In this document: positions 1 through 8,356 of the stretch, in pieces
Position numbering within the stretch: the first letter of the stretch is position 1
Layout: the number at the start of each line of letters is the position of its first letter
NCBI RefSeq assembly: GCF_033446685.1
Contig: NZ_JAWQLY010000007.1
Coordinates: 186,001 to 250,000 of the forward strand
From: Modicisalibacter sp033446685
Lineage (GTDB): Bacteria > Pseudomonadota > Gammaproteobacteria > Pseudomonadales > Halomonadaceae
Direction: 5' to 3'
Length of the DNA stretch: 64,000 bases
Program-made: the position numbers and the translations under genes
Notes under the pieces: model-generated
What the model saw: the letters and a program-made list of their open reading frames with translations, nothing else
Databases searched by the model: none
What the model was told of the DNA's origin: nothing

Positions 1-917
1 TAGCTACCGCGGGCGCCGAAGATCAACCGGCCGTCGGCAGAGCGGTGGCCGTAGGTGATGATACGGCTGGCATCGGCGAAGGCGGGGCGCTCGGCCATGC
101 CGATCTCGCGCCAGGTCTCGTCGCTTAGCGGCTCGGTGGCGATCACCATGCTCTGCACCGGGATGATGTGTCGGCGAAAGTCATGGAAGCGTTCGGCATA
201 GCCCTCGGTGGCGCAGACGATGGTTGTCGCCTCGATGGCGCCCTCGTGAGTGCTCACTTCGCGGCTGGCTAGGGTCGTGGCACGGCTTCGCTCGTAGATC
301 GTCACGCCCAGGCGTCCCAATGCCTCGGCCAGCCCGGCGATCAGCTTGGCCGGGTTCAGCGTGGCCACGTGACGGTGGAAGATCGCCCCGTAGCCGTCGC
401 GAAAACGGGCCTTTTCGGCGAGCTGGTCGGCGTCGAGCCAGTAGCAGGCGTCCTCGCCGTGGCCCAGCGCATGCAGATGGTCGAGATAAGCGCGCTGAAT
501 GGCGACCTGATCGGGATAGCGCGCCGCGGCGTAGAGCGCGCCGCCCTTGTTGAAGTCCGCCGCGATACCTTCCCGGGCCAGCACGTCGCCAATGGCGTCG
601 ACGTTGTCGGCGAGCAACCGGCAGCAGGCCTGGCGCTCTTCCAGCGGGAGCGCGCCGATGTGGCGTTCCAGCCCGGCGAGGTTGCCGATCACCCAGCCGC
701 CGTTGCGCCCCGAGGCGCCATGGCCGACGCGTTCGGCCTCGAGTACGGCGATATCCAGCGCGGGGTCCAGCGTCTTCAGATAATAAGCGCTCCATAGCCC
801 GGTGAAGCCGCCGCCGACGATCGCCACATCGGCCTTGTGCCGGCCTTCCAGCCGCGGGCGCGGTGCGCGCGGCGCGACGGTGGAGGACCAGAAGTTGCCC
901 TGATTGATGATCTGCAT
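1..917 (-). CDS. FAD-dependent oxidoreductase (DAO family), C-terminus cut by window edge
   Basis: This reading frame starts with ATG at 917 and stays open for 305 codons to the left edge, so the C-terminus is missing. Residues 31-42 (VAIVGGGFTGLW) form the FAD Rossmann motif. GHGASGRNGGWV near residues 66-77 is typical of the DAO/OrdL-type amine oxidases that oxidise secondary amines or gamma-glutamylated polyamines. FGARGS at the edge is a second flavin-contact region of the family. The gene lies 17 bp downstream of a PuuB-like paralogue on the same strand, so the two are probably co-transcribed. The two proteins share the PRLEG-h-AD-VAIVGGGFTG start, which suggests an old tandem duplication. 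The substrate cannot be read from the sequence; polyamine or amino-acid amines are likely. Confidence 0.85.
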   Translation of the reverse strand, partial: MQIINQGNFWSSTVAPRAPRPRLEGRHKADVAIVGGGFTGLWSAYYLKTLDPALDIAVLEAERVGHGASGRNGGWVIGNLAGLERHIGALPLEERQACCRLLADNVDAIGDVLAREGIAADFNKGGALYAAARYPDQVAIQRAYLDHLHALGHGEDACYWLDADQLAEKARFRDGYGAIFHRHVATLNPAKLIAGLAEALGRLGVTIYERSRATTLASREVSTHEGAIEATTIVCATEGYAERFHDFRRHIIPVQSMVIATEPLSDETWREIGMAERPAFADASRIITYGHRSADGRLIFGARGS

Positions 918-934
918 GGCATTCCCGTTCAGCG

Positions 935-2224
935 TTAGCGCAGGCGCTCGAGGAGTTGGTAGTACCACATGCCGGCGGCGAGCAGTGAATTGCCCAACCG
1001 GTCGTTGAATGGGATGCGCAGATGCTTGACGTTGGCGAAGGCGTCGAACTCCTCGAGGCTGCCGGCGACGGCATTGGCGATGATCTCGCCGACGATATGC
1101 GAGGTGGCGATGCCATGGCCGGAGTAGCCCTGGGCGTAGTAGACGTTGTCGGAGAGTTTGCCGAGCTGAGGGATGCGGTTGATGACGATGCCGGCCATGC
1201 CCTGCCACTGGAAATCGATGTCGATACCCGCCAGTTGGGGGAAGGTGTGCTCGAGCCGTGGCCGCAACTCGGCGCCGATGTCGTGTGAATCGCGGCCGGA
1301 ATAGTTGGCGCCGCCGCCGAACAGCAGGCGCCTGTCGGCGGTCAGGCGGTAATAATCGAGGACGAAGCGCGTGTCGTAGACGGCCAGGTCGTCGGGATCG
1401 ATCTCGGCGGCGAGTTCGGCGCTCAGTGGCGCGGTGGTGACGATACCCAGGGCGGCGGGAAACAGTCGCCCACCGAGCGTGCGACGTTCCAGCCGATGAT
1501 AGGCGTTGCCGGCGAGGATCACGCTGTCCGCCGTCACGCGTCCATGCTCGCCGATCACGGCGGGACGCTCGCCATGCTCGATGCGTGCCACCGGCGAGTG
1601 CTCGAAGATCTCTGCACCCATGCTCACCGCCGCACGGGCCTCGCCGAGGCACAGATTCAGCGGATGCAAATGCATGTTGTAGTCGTTGCGAATCGCGCCA
1701 TGGTAGAGCTCGGTGCCGACGACGCGGCGGACCGCGCCGGCGTCCAGCCAGTGAACATGCTCGCCGATGGCGTGGCGCTGAGATTCCTCGAAGTCCTTGC
1801 GCAGTGCCATCAGGTGACCCGGCTTGTAAGCCGCCTGCAGATGACCGTGCTTGAGATCGCAGGGAATGGCATATTTCTCGACGCGCTCGCGGATGATCCG
1901 GTGGCCCCGCCAACGCAGGTTCCAGACGAATTCGCCGGCGGCGTCGCCCAGGGTGCGGGGCATCTGCTTGGCCATGGCGTCCTGGCCGGAGAGACTGCCG
2001 GTGACCTGGCCGCCGTTGCGCCCACTGGCGCCCCAACCGATCTTCCGGGCTTCGACGACGGCGACGCGATAACCGCGCTCGGCGAGTTCCACCGCCGTGG
2101 CCACGCCGGTGAAGCCGCCGCCGACGATCGCCACGTCGACCCGATGTTCGCCCTCGAGACGCGGATAGTCGGATTCCTCGACGATCGATGCAGCGTAATA
2201 GGAGTCGCAGCGGGTCCGGGTCAT
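935..2224 (-). CDS. puuB: Gamma-glutamylputrescine oxidase-like flavoprotein (PuuB family)
   Basis: The 429-residue protein has the length and layout of PuuB. The N-terminus carries SYYAAS, the dinucleotide motif VAIVGGGFTGVA lies at 31-42, and GWGASGRNGGQV at 63-74. The C-terminal half has LDYYRLTADRRLLFGGG and YYAQGYSGHGIATSH, both characteristic of PuuB. PuuB oxidises gamma-glutamylputrescine to gamma-glutamyl-aminobutyraldehyde with H2O2 release, in the cytoplasm. No puuA, puuC or puuD is present in the window, so the pathway assignment rests on family resemblance only. It is the first gene of a probable two-gene unit with the flavoprotein on its left. The Shine-Dalgarno sequence before the ATG is weak. 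Confidence 0.75.
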   Translation of the reverse strand: MTRTRCDSYYAASIVEESDYPRLEGEHRVDVAIVGGGFTGVATAVELAERGYRVAVVEARKIGWGASGRNGGQVTGSLSGQDAMAKQMPRTLGDAAGEFVWNLRWRGHRIIRERVEKYAIPCDLKHGHLQAAYKPGHLMALRKDFEESQRHAIGEHVHWLDAGAVRRVVGTELYHGAIRNDYNMHLHPLNLCLGEARAAVSMGAEIFEHSPVARIEHGERPAVIGEHGRVTADSVILAGNAYHRLERRTLGGRLFPAALGIVTTAPLSAELAAEIDPDDLAVYDTRFVLDYYRLTADRRLLFGGGANYSGRDSHDIGAELRPRLEHTFPQLAGIDIDFQWQGMAGIVINRIPQLGKLSDNVYYAQGYSGHGIATSHIVGEIIANAVAGSLEEFDAFANVKHLRIPFNDRLGNSLLAAGMWYYQLLERLR

Positions 2225-2337
2225 GCCTGGGCCTGGTTGGCAGGCGGCGCTGGATCGGCCGACTGAGGGTTTGTCTTTAGAAGAAGCTAACGCTAGCAGG
2301 GCGACGTGACGGCGGCAACTGCGGCGAGAATCGACGC

Positions 2338-2363
2338 GGCCAGCCAGGGTGTGCCGGCTGGCC
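2338..2363 (-). terminator. GC-rich hairpin downstream of the GFA gene
   Basis: GGCCAGCC (2338-2345) pairs with GGCTGGCC (2356-2363) around a 10-nt loop, 15 bp past the GFA stop codon. No U-tract follows on the minus strand, so it is only a terminator-like stem. Confidence 0.35.
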
Positions 2364-2377
2364 GGCGATGCGTGCCG

Positions 2378-2809
2378 CTAGCTGCCGGCCGAGCCCGAGG
2401 CGGCCTCGAACGCCTCGGCGCCGGTCAGCGTGCGGGTCTCATTGGCGAAATCATAATGCGCGGGTTTCTCGTCGATGAATATCTGCAGCGTCATCTTCCA
2501 GGGCTCGCCATTGTCGATCAGCCCCGCGGGGATCTCATAATGATCGCCCGCCTTGAGGCGATAGAAGAGATGCGTGCCGCAGTGGCGGCAGAAACCGCGC
2601 TCGGCCCACTCCGACGAGGCGTAGACGCTGACGCTTTCCTCGCCATCGATGGCCACCCGATCCTGGCAATCGATGGCCAGCAGCGGGCCGCCGCCCCAGG
2701 TCTGGCACATGTGGCAGTGACAGACGCTCACTTTATGCTGGGCTACCGCCACGCTCAGGGTCACGGCACCGCACAGGCACGCGCCCTGGCATTCACGCTC
2801 GACTGACAT
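2378..2809 (-). CDS. GFA-family zinc protein (glutathione-dependent formaldehyde-activating-like)
   Basis: The 143-residue protein has the CENP-V/GFA fold signature: CLC at 11-13, CHCHMC at 30-35 and CRHC at 74-77, the cysteines that bind zinc. Family members include Gfa, once proposed to form S-hydroxymethylglutathione, but most small homologues have no proven reaction. A good GAGGAC ribosome site precedes the ATG. The gene stands alone between the puuB-like unit and a DUF1127 gene, so context gives no substrate. The S-hydroxymethylglutathione activity is not assumed here. Confidence 0.8.
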   Translation of the reverse strand: MSVERECQGACLCGAVTLSVAVAQHKVSVCHCHMCQTWGGGPLLAIDCQDRVAIDGEESVSVYASSEWAERGFCRHCGTHLFYRLKAGDHYEIPAGLIDNGEPWKMTLQIFIDEKPAHYDFANETRTLTGAEAFEAASGSAGS

Positions 2810-2919
2810 GGTTTCGTCCTCGTTGAATTTGACACGTTAGCAATGGCGGCGCGCTGCCGGCGGCCGGTAAGCGCCATCCAGTGTAGCCGTGGCTTGCGCG
2901 GGTCGCCGTGATGGCCGCT

Positions 2920-3246
2920 TCACCGCGCGCGATGTCGCTGCGCCCGCCGCTTCGATAGCGCCGCGGCGGCATCCTCCTTCAGCGGCAGGTCGGCGGCCCA
3001 TTGGATATCGCCGCGGCAATGGCCCATGTCGTCGAGTATCGCGTCGTCGTAGGCGAGCAGCGGCAGGAAGCGCTGCCTGAAGGCGCGACGGCGTTTGCGG
3101 TTGCCCAGCCAGATGCGCAGGCGTTTCTCGAGCGCATCGATCAGCCCGAGTGGCGGCATAGCCGGCATATAGACGTCGGGGAATTGCGCACGCTCGGGTT
3201 GTGGCTCACGGAGCCGCGGACGGTTGGCCTGGTTGAGGTCATTCAT
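2920..3246 (-). CDS. DUF1127 small protein
   Basis: The 108-residue basic protein carries the DUF1127/YjiS core near residues 65-85 (LLAYDDAILDDMGHCRGDIQWA), preceded by an arginine-rich segment (RKRRRAFRQRFL). DUF1127 proteins are small, arginine-rich and often RNA-linked (some are implicated in sRNA maturation and phosphate or stress adaptation), but the role of this one is unknown. A GAGGAG site precedes the ATG. The divergent LysR gene at 3405 is a frequent neighbour of DUF1127 genes in Pseudomonas and relatives and probably controls it. At 108 residues it is longer than the minimal 45-70 aa forms, with a proline-rich N-terminal extension. Confidence 0.8.
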   Translation of the reverse strand: MNDLNQANRPRLREPQPERAQFPDVYMPAMPPLGLIDALEKRLRIWLGNRKRRRAFRQRFLPLLAYDDAILDDMGHCRGDIQWAADLPLKEDAAAALSKRRAQRHRAR

Positions 3247-3404
3247 GACGATCTCTCCTCGTGGCCGCTCGTCTTGGCGAGTAGCCGTTTCAGGGAATGT
3301 CGATGAGGGTCGCGACCTCGGAATCCAGCTTGGCCCGAGTTATTGATTCACACAAACGAAAAGAACTACAGTAAGGTTTAAGAAAATCTGAAAGGTTGTT
3401 CGCC

Positions 3405-4337
3405 ATGACGAAGCTCGGTACGTCCCCTGACGTCGCGCATCAACGCCCGTCCGACTGCGGCGGTTCCTCGGCCTTGCCGCTGCTGGACAGCGATGTGCTG
3501 CGCTCCTTCGTGGCCATCGCCGAGAGCGGCAGCTTCACGCGGGCGGCGCACAACGTGTTCCGTACGCCGTCGGCGTTGAGCATGCAGATCAAGCGGCTCG
3601 AGGAGACGCTTGGCCAATCGCTGTTCGTGCGCGAGGCGCGGCGGGTGAGACTGACCCCTCAGGGGGAGGTGTTGTTGGGCTACGGTCGCCGCCTGCTGCG
3701 CCTCAACGAGGAAGCGGTCGCTCATTTCATTGCGCCGCCACTGGAGGGTACGGTGCATTTCGGCTCGCCCGACGACGTCGGTTCGCGCATCCTGCCGCGG
3801 GTATTGGCTCAGTTCGCACGCTCGCATCCCGGCGTTCAGGTCGAGGTGGTGGTCGGGCGTAGCATCGAACTGCTCGAGCGGCTGGATGCCGGTGAACTCG
3901 ACCTGGCGCTGGTGACCGTCGGCAATCAGGGCCTGCCAGCCGAGCGCGGCGAGGTGGTGTTCAGCGAGCCGCTGGTGTGGGCGAGCCTCGAGGGCGGCGT
4001 GGCCATCGAGCGTACGCCGCTGCCGTTGGCACTGGCCAATCACGGCTGCGCCTGGCGGGGCATGGCCCTCGGCGCGCTGGATCGCGCCGGGATCGAGTAC
4101 CGCGTGGCCTACACCAGCGAAAACTGCGCCGGGCAGGAGGCCGCGCTGCTCGCCGACCTAGCGGTGGCGCCGCTGCCGCCGAGCCTGGTCCGCGCACCGG
4201 TCAGGGTCGTCGACGCCGGCGTCGGCCTGCCGCCCCTGGGCGAATATCAGGTCGCGCTGGTGCGTGGCGCCAACATAGGCTCGGCCAGCGAGGTGCTGGG
4301 CGGGCACGTCGTCGAGGCACTGCAGGGGCTGCGCTAA
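3405..4337 (+). CDS. LysR-family regulator divergent from the DUF1127 gene
   Basis: The 310-residue protein has a LysR helix-turn-helix at about 25-85 (VLRSFVAIAESGSFTRAA, then SALSMQIKRLEETLGQ) and an effector-binding domain from about 105. A longer frame begins with TTG at 3396, but the ATG at 3405 follows GAAAGG (3390-3395) at proper spacing and is preferred. The recognition helix and the HPGVQVEVV segment resemble the LrhA/PecT-like subgroup. It lies head to head with the DUF1127 gene at 3246, with about 160 bp of shared promoter DNA, and probably regulates it and itself. The effector is unknown. Confidence 0.88.
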   Translation: MTKLGTSPDVAHQRPSDCGGSSALPLLDSDVLRSFVAIAESGSFTRAAHNVFRTPSALSMQIKRLEETLGQSLFVREARRVRLTPQGEVLLGYGRRLLRLNEEAVAHFIAPPLEGTVHFGSPDDVGSRILPRVLAQFARSHPGVQVEVVVGRSIELLERLDAGELDLALVTVGNQGLPAERGEVVFSEPLVWASLEGGVAIERTPLPLALANHGCAWRGMALGALDRAGIEYRVAYTSENCAGQEAALLADLAVAPLPPSLVRAPVRVVDAGVGLPPLGEYQVALVRGANIGSASEVLGGHVVEALQGLR

Positions 4338-4343
4338 CCGAGG

Positions 4344-5276
4344 CTAGATACTCTCGCGGAACTGCGCCGCTTCGTCGCTCAGCCACTCGATGAAGCGCCG
4401 TACCGTCGGTGGCGCACTGCCGGCAGCGGGCAGAATCAGATCGTAGGTGAATGGCGAGTCGATGACGTAGCGCTCACCGAAAGGCCGCACCAGCACCCCG
4501 CTGGCCAGGCGATCGGCGACCACGGCCGGATTGGCGAGCATCACGCCGCGCCCGGCGATCGCCTGGTCGAGCGCCAGCCCCGAGAGCGAGTAGCGGCGTT
4601 GGATCGTTACCTCTACGTCGGCCAGGCCGGCGGCGTCGAACCACTCCCGCCAACCGGGGAAGACGGTGCTTTGCCGCGATTGCCAGACGACTTCCAGCAG
4701 CGAATGGGCGAGCAGGTCGGCGGGGGTCTCGATGGGTGTGCGCTCAAGCAAGGCGGGGGCGCAGACCGGAAACAGTTCGTCCTCGAACAGCCGCACACTC
4801 TGTACGCCCGGCCAGGGACCGCGGCCATAGCGAATGGCGAGCCGTGCCCCGTCGCCTTGCCAACTGGGCGAGATCAGCGCCTGACTGGCATCCAGCGAGA
4901 TCTCCAGGTGGGCCTCCTGAGCCTCGAACGCCGCCAGGCGCGGCAGCAGCCAGAGCTGGGTGAAGGAGGGCGGGGCACTGAGGAGTAGCGTCTTCGCACT
5001 CCGTGAGCGTTCACTCGCCGCCCTGACGCCGGCGGCGATCCGCTCGAGTCCCGCCTCCACCTCGGCGGCCAGCTGTCGCCCGGTTTCGTTCAGATGGACG
5101 CCGCTGGGGTGGCGCTCGAACAGTGCGGCGCCGAGTCTGTCCTCGAGTTGCTTGACCTGCCGGCTGACCGCACCGGGGGTCACGCTGAGCCGGTCCGCGG
5201 CGGTCTTGAAGCTTTCTTCGCGGGCCGCCTCGACGAAGGCACGGAGCGCATTGAGAGGAAGCCGTTCGATCTGCAT
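4344..5276 (-). CDS. GcvA-type LysR regulator
   Basis: The 310-residue protein begins MQIERLPLNALRAF. Its winged helix (SFKTAADRLSVTPGAVSRQVKQLEDRLG) is the GcvA/AmpR-type LysR pattern. A longer frame extends upstream, but the extension crosses into the opposite gene's promoter and lacks family similarity, so the ATG at 5276 is chosen. The gene is divergent from an EamA transporter (start 5374) with 97 bp between them, the usual arrangement of a LysR activator or repressor and its target exporter. It converges on the previous LysR gene with only 6 bp between the stops. Confidence 0.88.
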   Translation of the reverse strand: MQIERLPLNALRAFVEAAREESFKTAADRLSVTPGAVSRQVKQLEDRLGAALFERHPSGVHLNETGRQLAAEVEAGLERIAAGVRAASERSRSAKTLLLSAPPSFTQLWLLPRLAAFEAQEAHLEISLDASQALISPSWQGDGARLAIRYGRGPWPGVQSVRLFEDELFPVCAPALLERTPIETPADLLAHSLLEVVWQSRQSTVFPGWREWFDAAGLADVEVTIQRRYSLSGLALDQAIAGRGVMLANPAVVADRLASGVLVRPFGERYVIDSPFTYDLILPAAGSAPPTVRRFIEWLSDEAAQFRESI

Positions 5277-5373
5277 GGCGTGAGTTTTCCTGAGCCTGGA
5301 GGGGCAGATTAATCGTTTGGCCCGAGTCGGGGCAAATGCTGCACTGAGCGCCCGTTCACGCCAGGAGCCGCTC

Positions 5374-6306
5374 ATGAAATCGTCTCGTCTTGCCCCGCAT
5401 GGCGCCGCCGCATCGACTTGCCCGGCGCAGCGACGACCCGTGGATGGTCATGCCGGTTTATGGATGGTGCTGTTCTGCCTGGCGCTGGGCGCCCAGCAGG
5501 TCGCGATCAAGGTCGTGGCGGGCGATATCGCGCCGCTGGCGCAGGTGGCCTTGCGCTCGCTGGCGGCGGCCTTGCTGGTGCTTGCCATCGCCCGTTGGCA
5601 CGGTATGAGACTCGCCGATTTCCGCGCCGACCTGGGGCCGGGCCTGCTGGTGGGGCTGGGCTTTACCGGTGAATTCCTCTTCGTCGCCTGCGGGCTGAAC
5701 TACACGCTGGCCTCGCACATGTCGGTATTTCTCTATACCGCGCCGGTGTTCGCCGCGCTGGGGTTGCATCTGTGGGTCCCCGGGGAGCAACTGGCGAGAC
5801 GCCAATGGTGGGGCATCGCCATGGCGTTTGCCGGCATGCTAATCGCCATGGCGCCGACCACGCAGCGCGCGGATGCCGGCGCCGTGATGCTGGGCGACGC
5901 GCTGGGTCTGTTGGCCGGACTCTCCTGGGCTGGCACCACGCTGGTGCTGCGTCGCTCCTCGCTTTCCGAGGCGCCGCCGGTGAAGACGCTGTGCTATCAA
6001 CTAATCGTCGCCGCCGGGTTGCTGTTGCCCACAGCATCGTTGCTGGGCGATCTCGAGGCGATCGCGGTAACCGGCCCGGTCGTCGCCAGCATGGCGTTCC
6101 AGACGCTGGTGATCTCGTTCGGGGCGCTGCTACTATGGTTCGCGTTGCTGCGCCGCTATCTGGCCTCGCAACTCGGCGTGTTCTCGTTCCTGTCGCCGGT
6201 GTTCGGGGTGCTATTCGGCGCCATGCTGCTCAACGAGCCGCTGACGCTGAATTTCATCATGGGGGGCGTCGCCATCCTGCTGGGGATCGTCCTGGTCACT
6301 CGCTGA
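5374..6306 (+). CDS. EamA/DMT-family inner-membrane transporter
   Basis: The 310-residue hydrophobic protein has two EamA repeats (about 30-155 and 175-305) giving about ten membrane helices. Its motifs include LASHMSVFLYTAPVFAALGLHL in repeat 1 and ASQLGVFSFLSPVFGVLFGAMLLNEPL in repeat 2. EamA proteins of this type mostly export amino acids or metabolites. The ATG at 5374 follows AGGAG (5363-5367). The divergent GcvA-type LysR is the likely regulator. The 3' end overlaps the convergent MFS gene by 11 bp. Confidence 0.88.
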   Translation: MKSSRLAPHGAAASTCPAQRRPVDGHAGLWMVLFCLALGAQQVAIKVVAGDIAPLAQVALRSLAAALLVLAIARWHGMRLADFRADLGPGLLVGLGFTGEFLFVACGLNYTLASHMSVFLYTAPVFAALGLHLWVPGEQLARRQWWGIAMAFAGMLIAMAPTTQRADAGAVMLGDALGLLAGLSWAGTTLVLRRSSLSEAPPVKTLCYQLIVAAGLLLPTASLLGDLEAIAVTGPVVASMAFQTLVISFGALLLWFALLRRYLASQLGVFSFLSPVFGVLFGAMLLNEPLTLNFIMGGVAILLGIVLVTR

Positions 6307-7465
6307 TGGGCTTGCGGGCCCCATCCGCTGGTGGGAGGACGAGCCAGCTGGTGAGGGCGATGACGCCGATCGTCATCACCAGCACCATCAGGGCGAGGGG
6401 CAGCGTCAGGAAATGAGTCAGGCCGCCGATGACGGCGGGTCCCAGCAGAAAGCCCGTGTAGCCGAACGAGGCCGCCATGGCGATGCCCTGCGAGGCGTTC
6501 GCCGTGGCTCGCCCGGCCATGCTAAAGGTCATCGGCACCACGTTGCTCATGCCCAGGCCGATCAGCAAAAAGCAGATGCAGGCCGTGGCAAGCGATGGCG
6601 CCCACAGTACATAGGCCATGGCCAGGCCGGCGATGAGGGCGCCCAGCGATCCCACCGCCAGCCGGCCATAACGCGTCACCGCCCGGTCGCCGCCGAGGCG
6701 GCCGATCGACATGCCGGCCGAGAAGGCGAAGAAGCCGATGGCGAAGCCGCTTTCCAGTACGTCCTGTAGATAAATGCTGCTCCAGTCGGCGATGGCGCCT
6801 TCGGTGAACAGGGCGCAGAACGCCAGCAGGCACAGCCCGGCGAGTCGAGGATCGAGCCGCCGCCGTTTGCTGCGCGCTGACGAACCCTCATTGGCTATCG
6901 GCGCCGGTGGCTGGTAGGCGCCTGACGAAACGGCCAGCGATACGGCGGCGAGGAGGGCGGCGATCGACAGCACCGCGACCGGGCCGAAACCGAAACCAGT
7001 GAGCACCCCGGCCAGCGCGGCGCCGGCGGCCCCACCGATGCTCCAGGCAGCATGGAAGGACGACATTATCGGGCGATCATAGCGGTTTTCGATCAGGCTG
7101 CCGCGGGCATTCATGGCGACATCGAGGGTACCGTTGGTGGCCCCCAGCAGGATCAGCGAGACCACCAGCGTACCGATGTCCCGGGCGAGGCAGGGCAGGA
7201 ACAAGGCCACGGCGAAGGCAAGCCCCAGACCTCCGCAGACCCGGTTGATCGGCCAGCGGTCGCTCATGCGGGCCCCCAACCGCATCCCCAGCAGGGCAGC
7301 CGCCGCGAAACCGAACAGCGCCAGTCCCAGGACGGCTTCGGAAACACCGACGATCAGCCTCACCGGGGCGATCTCGATCGACCAGACGCCGATGCCGAAA
7401 CCGTTGCCGAGGAACGTGAGCGTATTGCGCCAGCGCATCTGGTGCAGGTGGGCTTCGATGGCCAT
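6296..7465 (-). CDS. MFS transporter
   Basis: The 389-residue protein has about 12 membrane helices and a basic cytoplasmic loop (SSARSKRRRLD) in the middle. The sequence GTLDVAMNARGSLIENRYDRPIMSSFHAAWSIGG is typical of the YfcJ/FucP-like MFS set that includes YbjJ, and the inner-membrane signature RLGGDRAVTRYG follows in the second half. The ATG at 7465 is chosen over an upstream in-frame start because AGAGAGGAAGCC directly precedes it. The gene is divergent from a DeoR regulator, with paired dyads in between. The substrate is unknown; a sugar-like compound would fit a DeoR partner. Confidence 0.85.
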   Translation of the reverse strand: MAIEAHLHQMRWRNTLTFLGNGFGIGVWSIEIAPVRLIVGVSEAVLGLALFGFAAAALLGMRLGARMSDRWPINRVCGGLGLAFAVALFLPCLARDIGTLVVSLILLGATNGTLDVAMNARGSLIENRYDRPIMSSFHAAWSIGGAAGAALAGVLTGFGFGPVAVLSIAALLAAVSLAVSSGAYQPPAPIANEGSSARSKRRRLDPRLAGLCLLAFCALFTEGAIADWSSIYLQDVLESGFAIGFFAFSAGMSIGRLGGDRAVTRYGRLAVGSLGALIAGLAMAYVLWAPSLATACICFLLIGLGMSNVVPMTFSMAGRATANASQGIAMAASFGYTGFLLGPAVIGGLTHFLTLPLALMVLVMTIGVIALTSWLVLPPADGARKPISE

Positions 7466-7524
7466 GGCTTCCTCTCTGAATGGGTGTCGTCGTGCATGTC
7501 TAGCGAGACTCATTGTCTTTATTC

Positions 7525-7552
7525 TGCACGAACGTGCATAATAGCGCATTAT
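7525..7552. promoter_or_regulatory. Two adjoining dyads in the MFS/DeoR intergenic region
   Basis: TGCACG-AA-CGTGCA (7525-7538) is immediately followed, sharing one base, by ATAAT-AGCGC-ATTAT (7538-7552). The pair lies midway between the divergent starts at 7465 and 7580. Its position fits an operator for the DeoR protein that would control both genes. The palindromes are directly visible; the regulator assignment is inference. Confidence 0.5.
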
Positions 7553-7579
7553 CAGGCAAGCGCCAGGGACGAGGATTTC

Positions 7580-8338
7580 ATGCTAAAGGCCGAGCGACAC
7601 GCCTATCTCCTCCAGCAGTTGAGCAAGCAAGGCAGGCTGAGTGCCATCGACGAGGCCGAGCGTCTGGGTATCTCCGAGGACACTCTGCGTCGGGATCTGC
7701 GTGAACTGGATATGGCGGGGGCCTTGCAGCGCGTGCACGGTGGCGCGATTCCCCGCCCACCCGTGCCGGCAAGCTATGCCGATCGTCGAGGGGACGATCG
7801 GACCCGGAAGGTGTCTCTGGCGCGTGTTGCAGCATCGCTTGTACGCGATGGCCAAGTGTTCTTCCTCGATGGGGGAACGACCGCGCTCTGCATTGCCGAG
7901 TCACTGCCCGTGAATCTTAGAGCCACCGTCATCACCAACGCGCCGCCCATTGCCGCGGCGCTCATCGATCACCCGGGGATCGACGTGTACCTGGCCGGAG
8001 GCGCCGTGGCCAAGCGCTCTGCCGTCACTGTAGGGACCGAGGCCACTGACTTCCTGCGCCGTTTTCGCGCCGATCTGGGCTTCATCGGCGTCTGCGCCTT
8101 GGCGGCGGATGCTGGCCTGACCATCCCCTTTGCGGAGGAGGCGAGCACCAAGCGGGTGATGATCGAGCAGGCGAGGCGGGTCGTCGCGCTGGCCGGCAGT
8201 GACAAGTTGGATATCGCCTATCCGTACGTCGTGGCGCCGACGACGGCCATCACCGACTTGGTGACCGACCACACGGCCACCGAAGAGCGGCTTGCTCCCT
8301 ACCGGCTACGAGGGATCACGATTCATCGCCAACGTTGA
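7580..8338 (+). CDS. DeoR-family transcriptional regulator
   Basis: The 252-residue protein has an N-terminal DeoR winged helix (about 5-60: RLSAIDEAERLGISEDTLRRDLRELD, then HGGAI) and a C-terminal DeoRC sensor domain (FFLDGGTTALCIAE, then VYLAGGAVAKRSA and DLGFIGVCAL). DeoRC domains sense phosphorylated sugars or nucleosides. The ATG at 7580 follows GGACGAGGA. A long upstream extension of the frame is antisense to the MFS gene and is not real. It faces away from the MFS gene and is its likely repressor. It converges on the symporter gene with 18 bp between stops. Confidence 0.88.
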   Translation: MLKAERHAYLLQQLSKQGRLSAIDEAERLGISEDTLRRDLRELDMAGALQRVHGGAIPRPPVPASYADRRGDDRTRKVSLARVAASLVRDGQVFFLDGGTTALCIAESLPVNLRATVITNAPPIAAALIDHPGIDVYLAGGAVAKRSAVTVGTEATDFLRRFRADLGFIGVCALAADAGLTIPFAEEASTKRVMIEQARRVVALAGSDKLDIAYPYVVAPTTAITDLVTDHTATEERLAPYRLRGITIHRQR

Positions 8339-8356
8339 TGGGCGTGGGGTCGCCAT

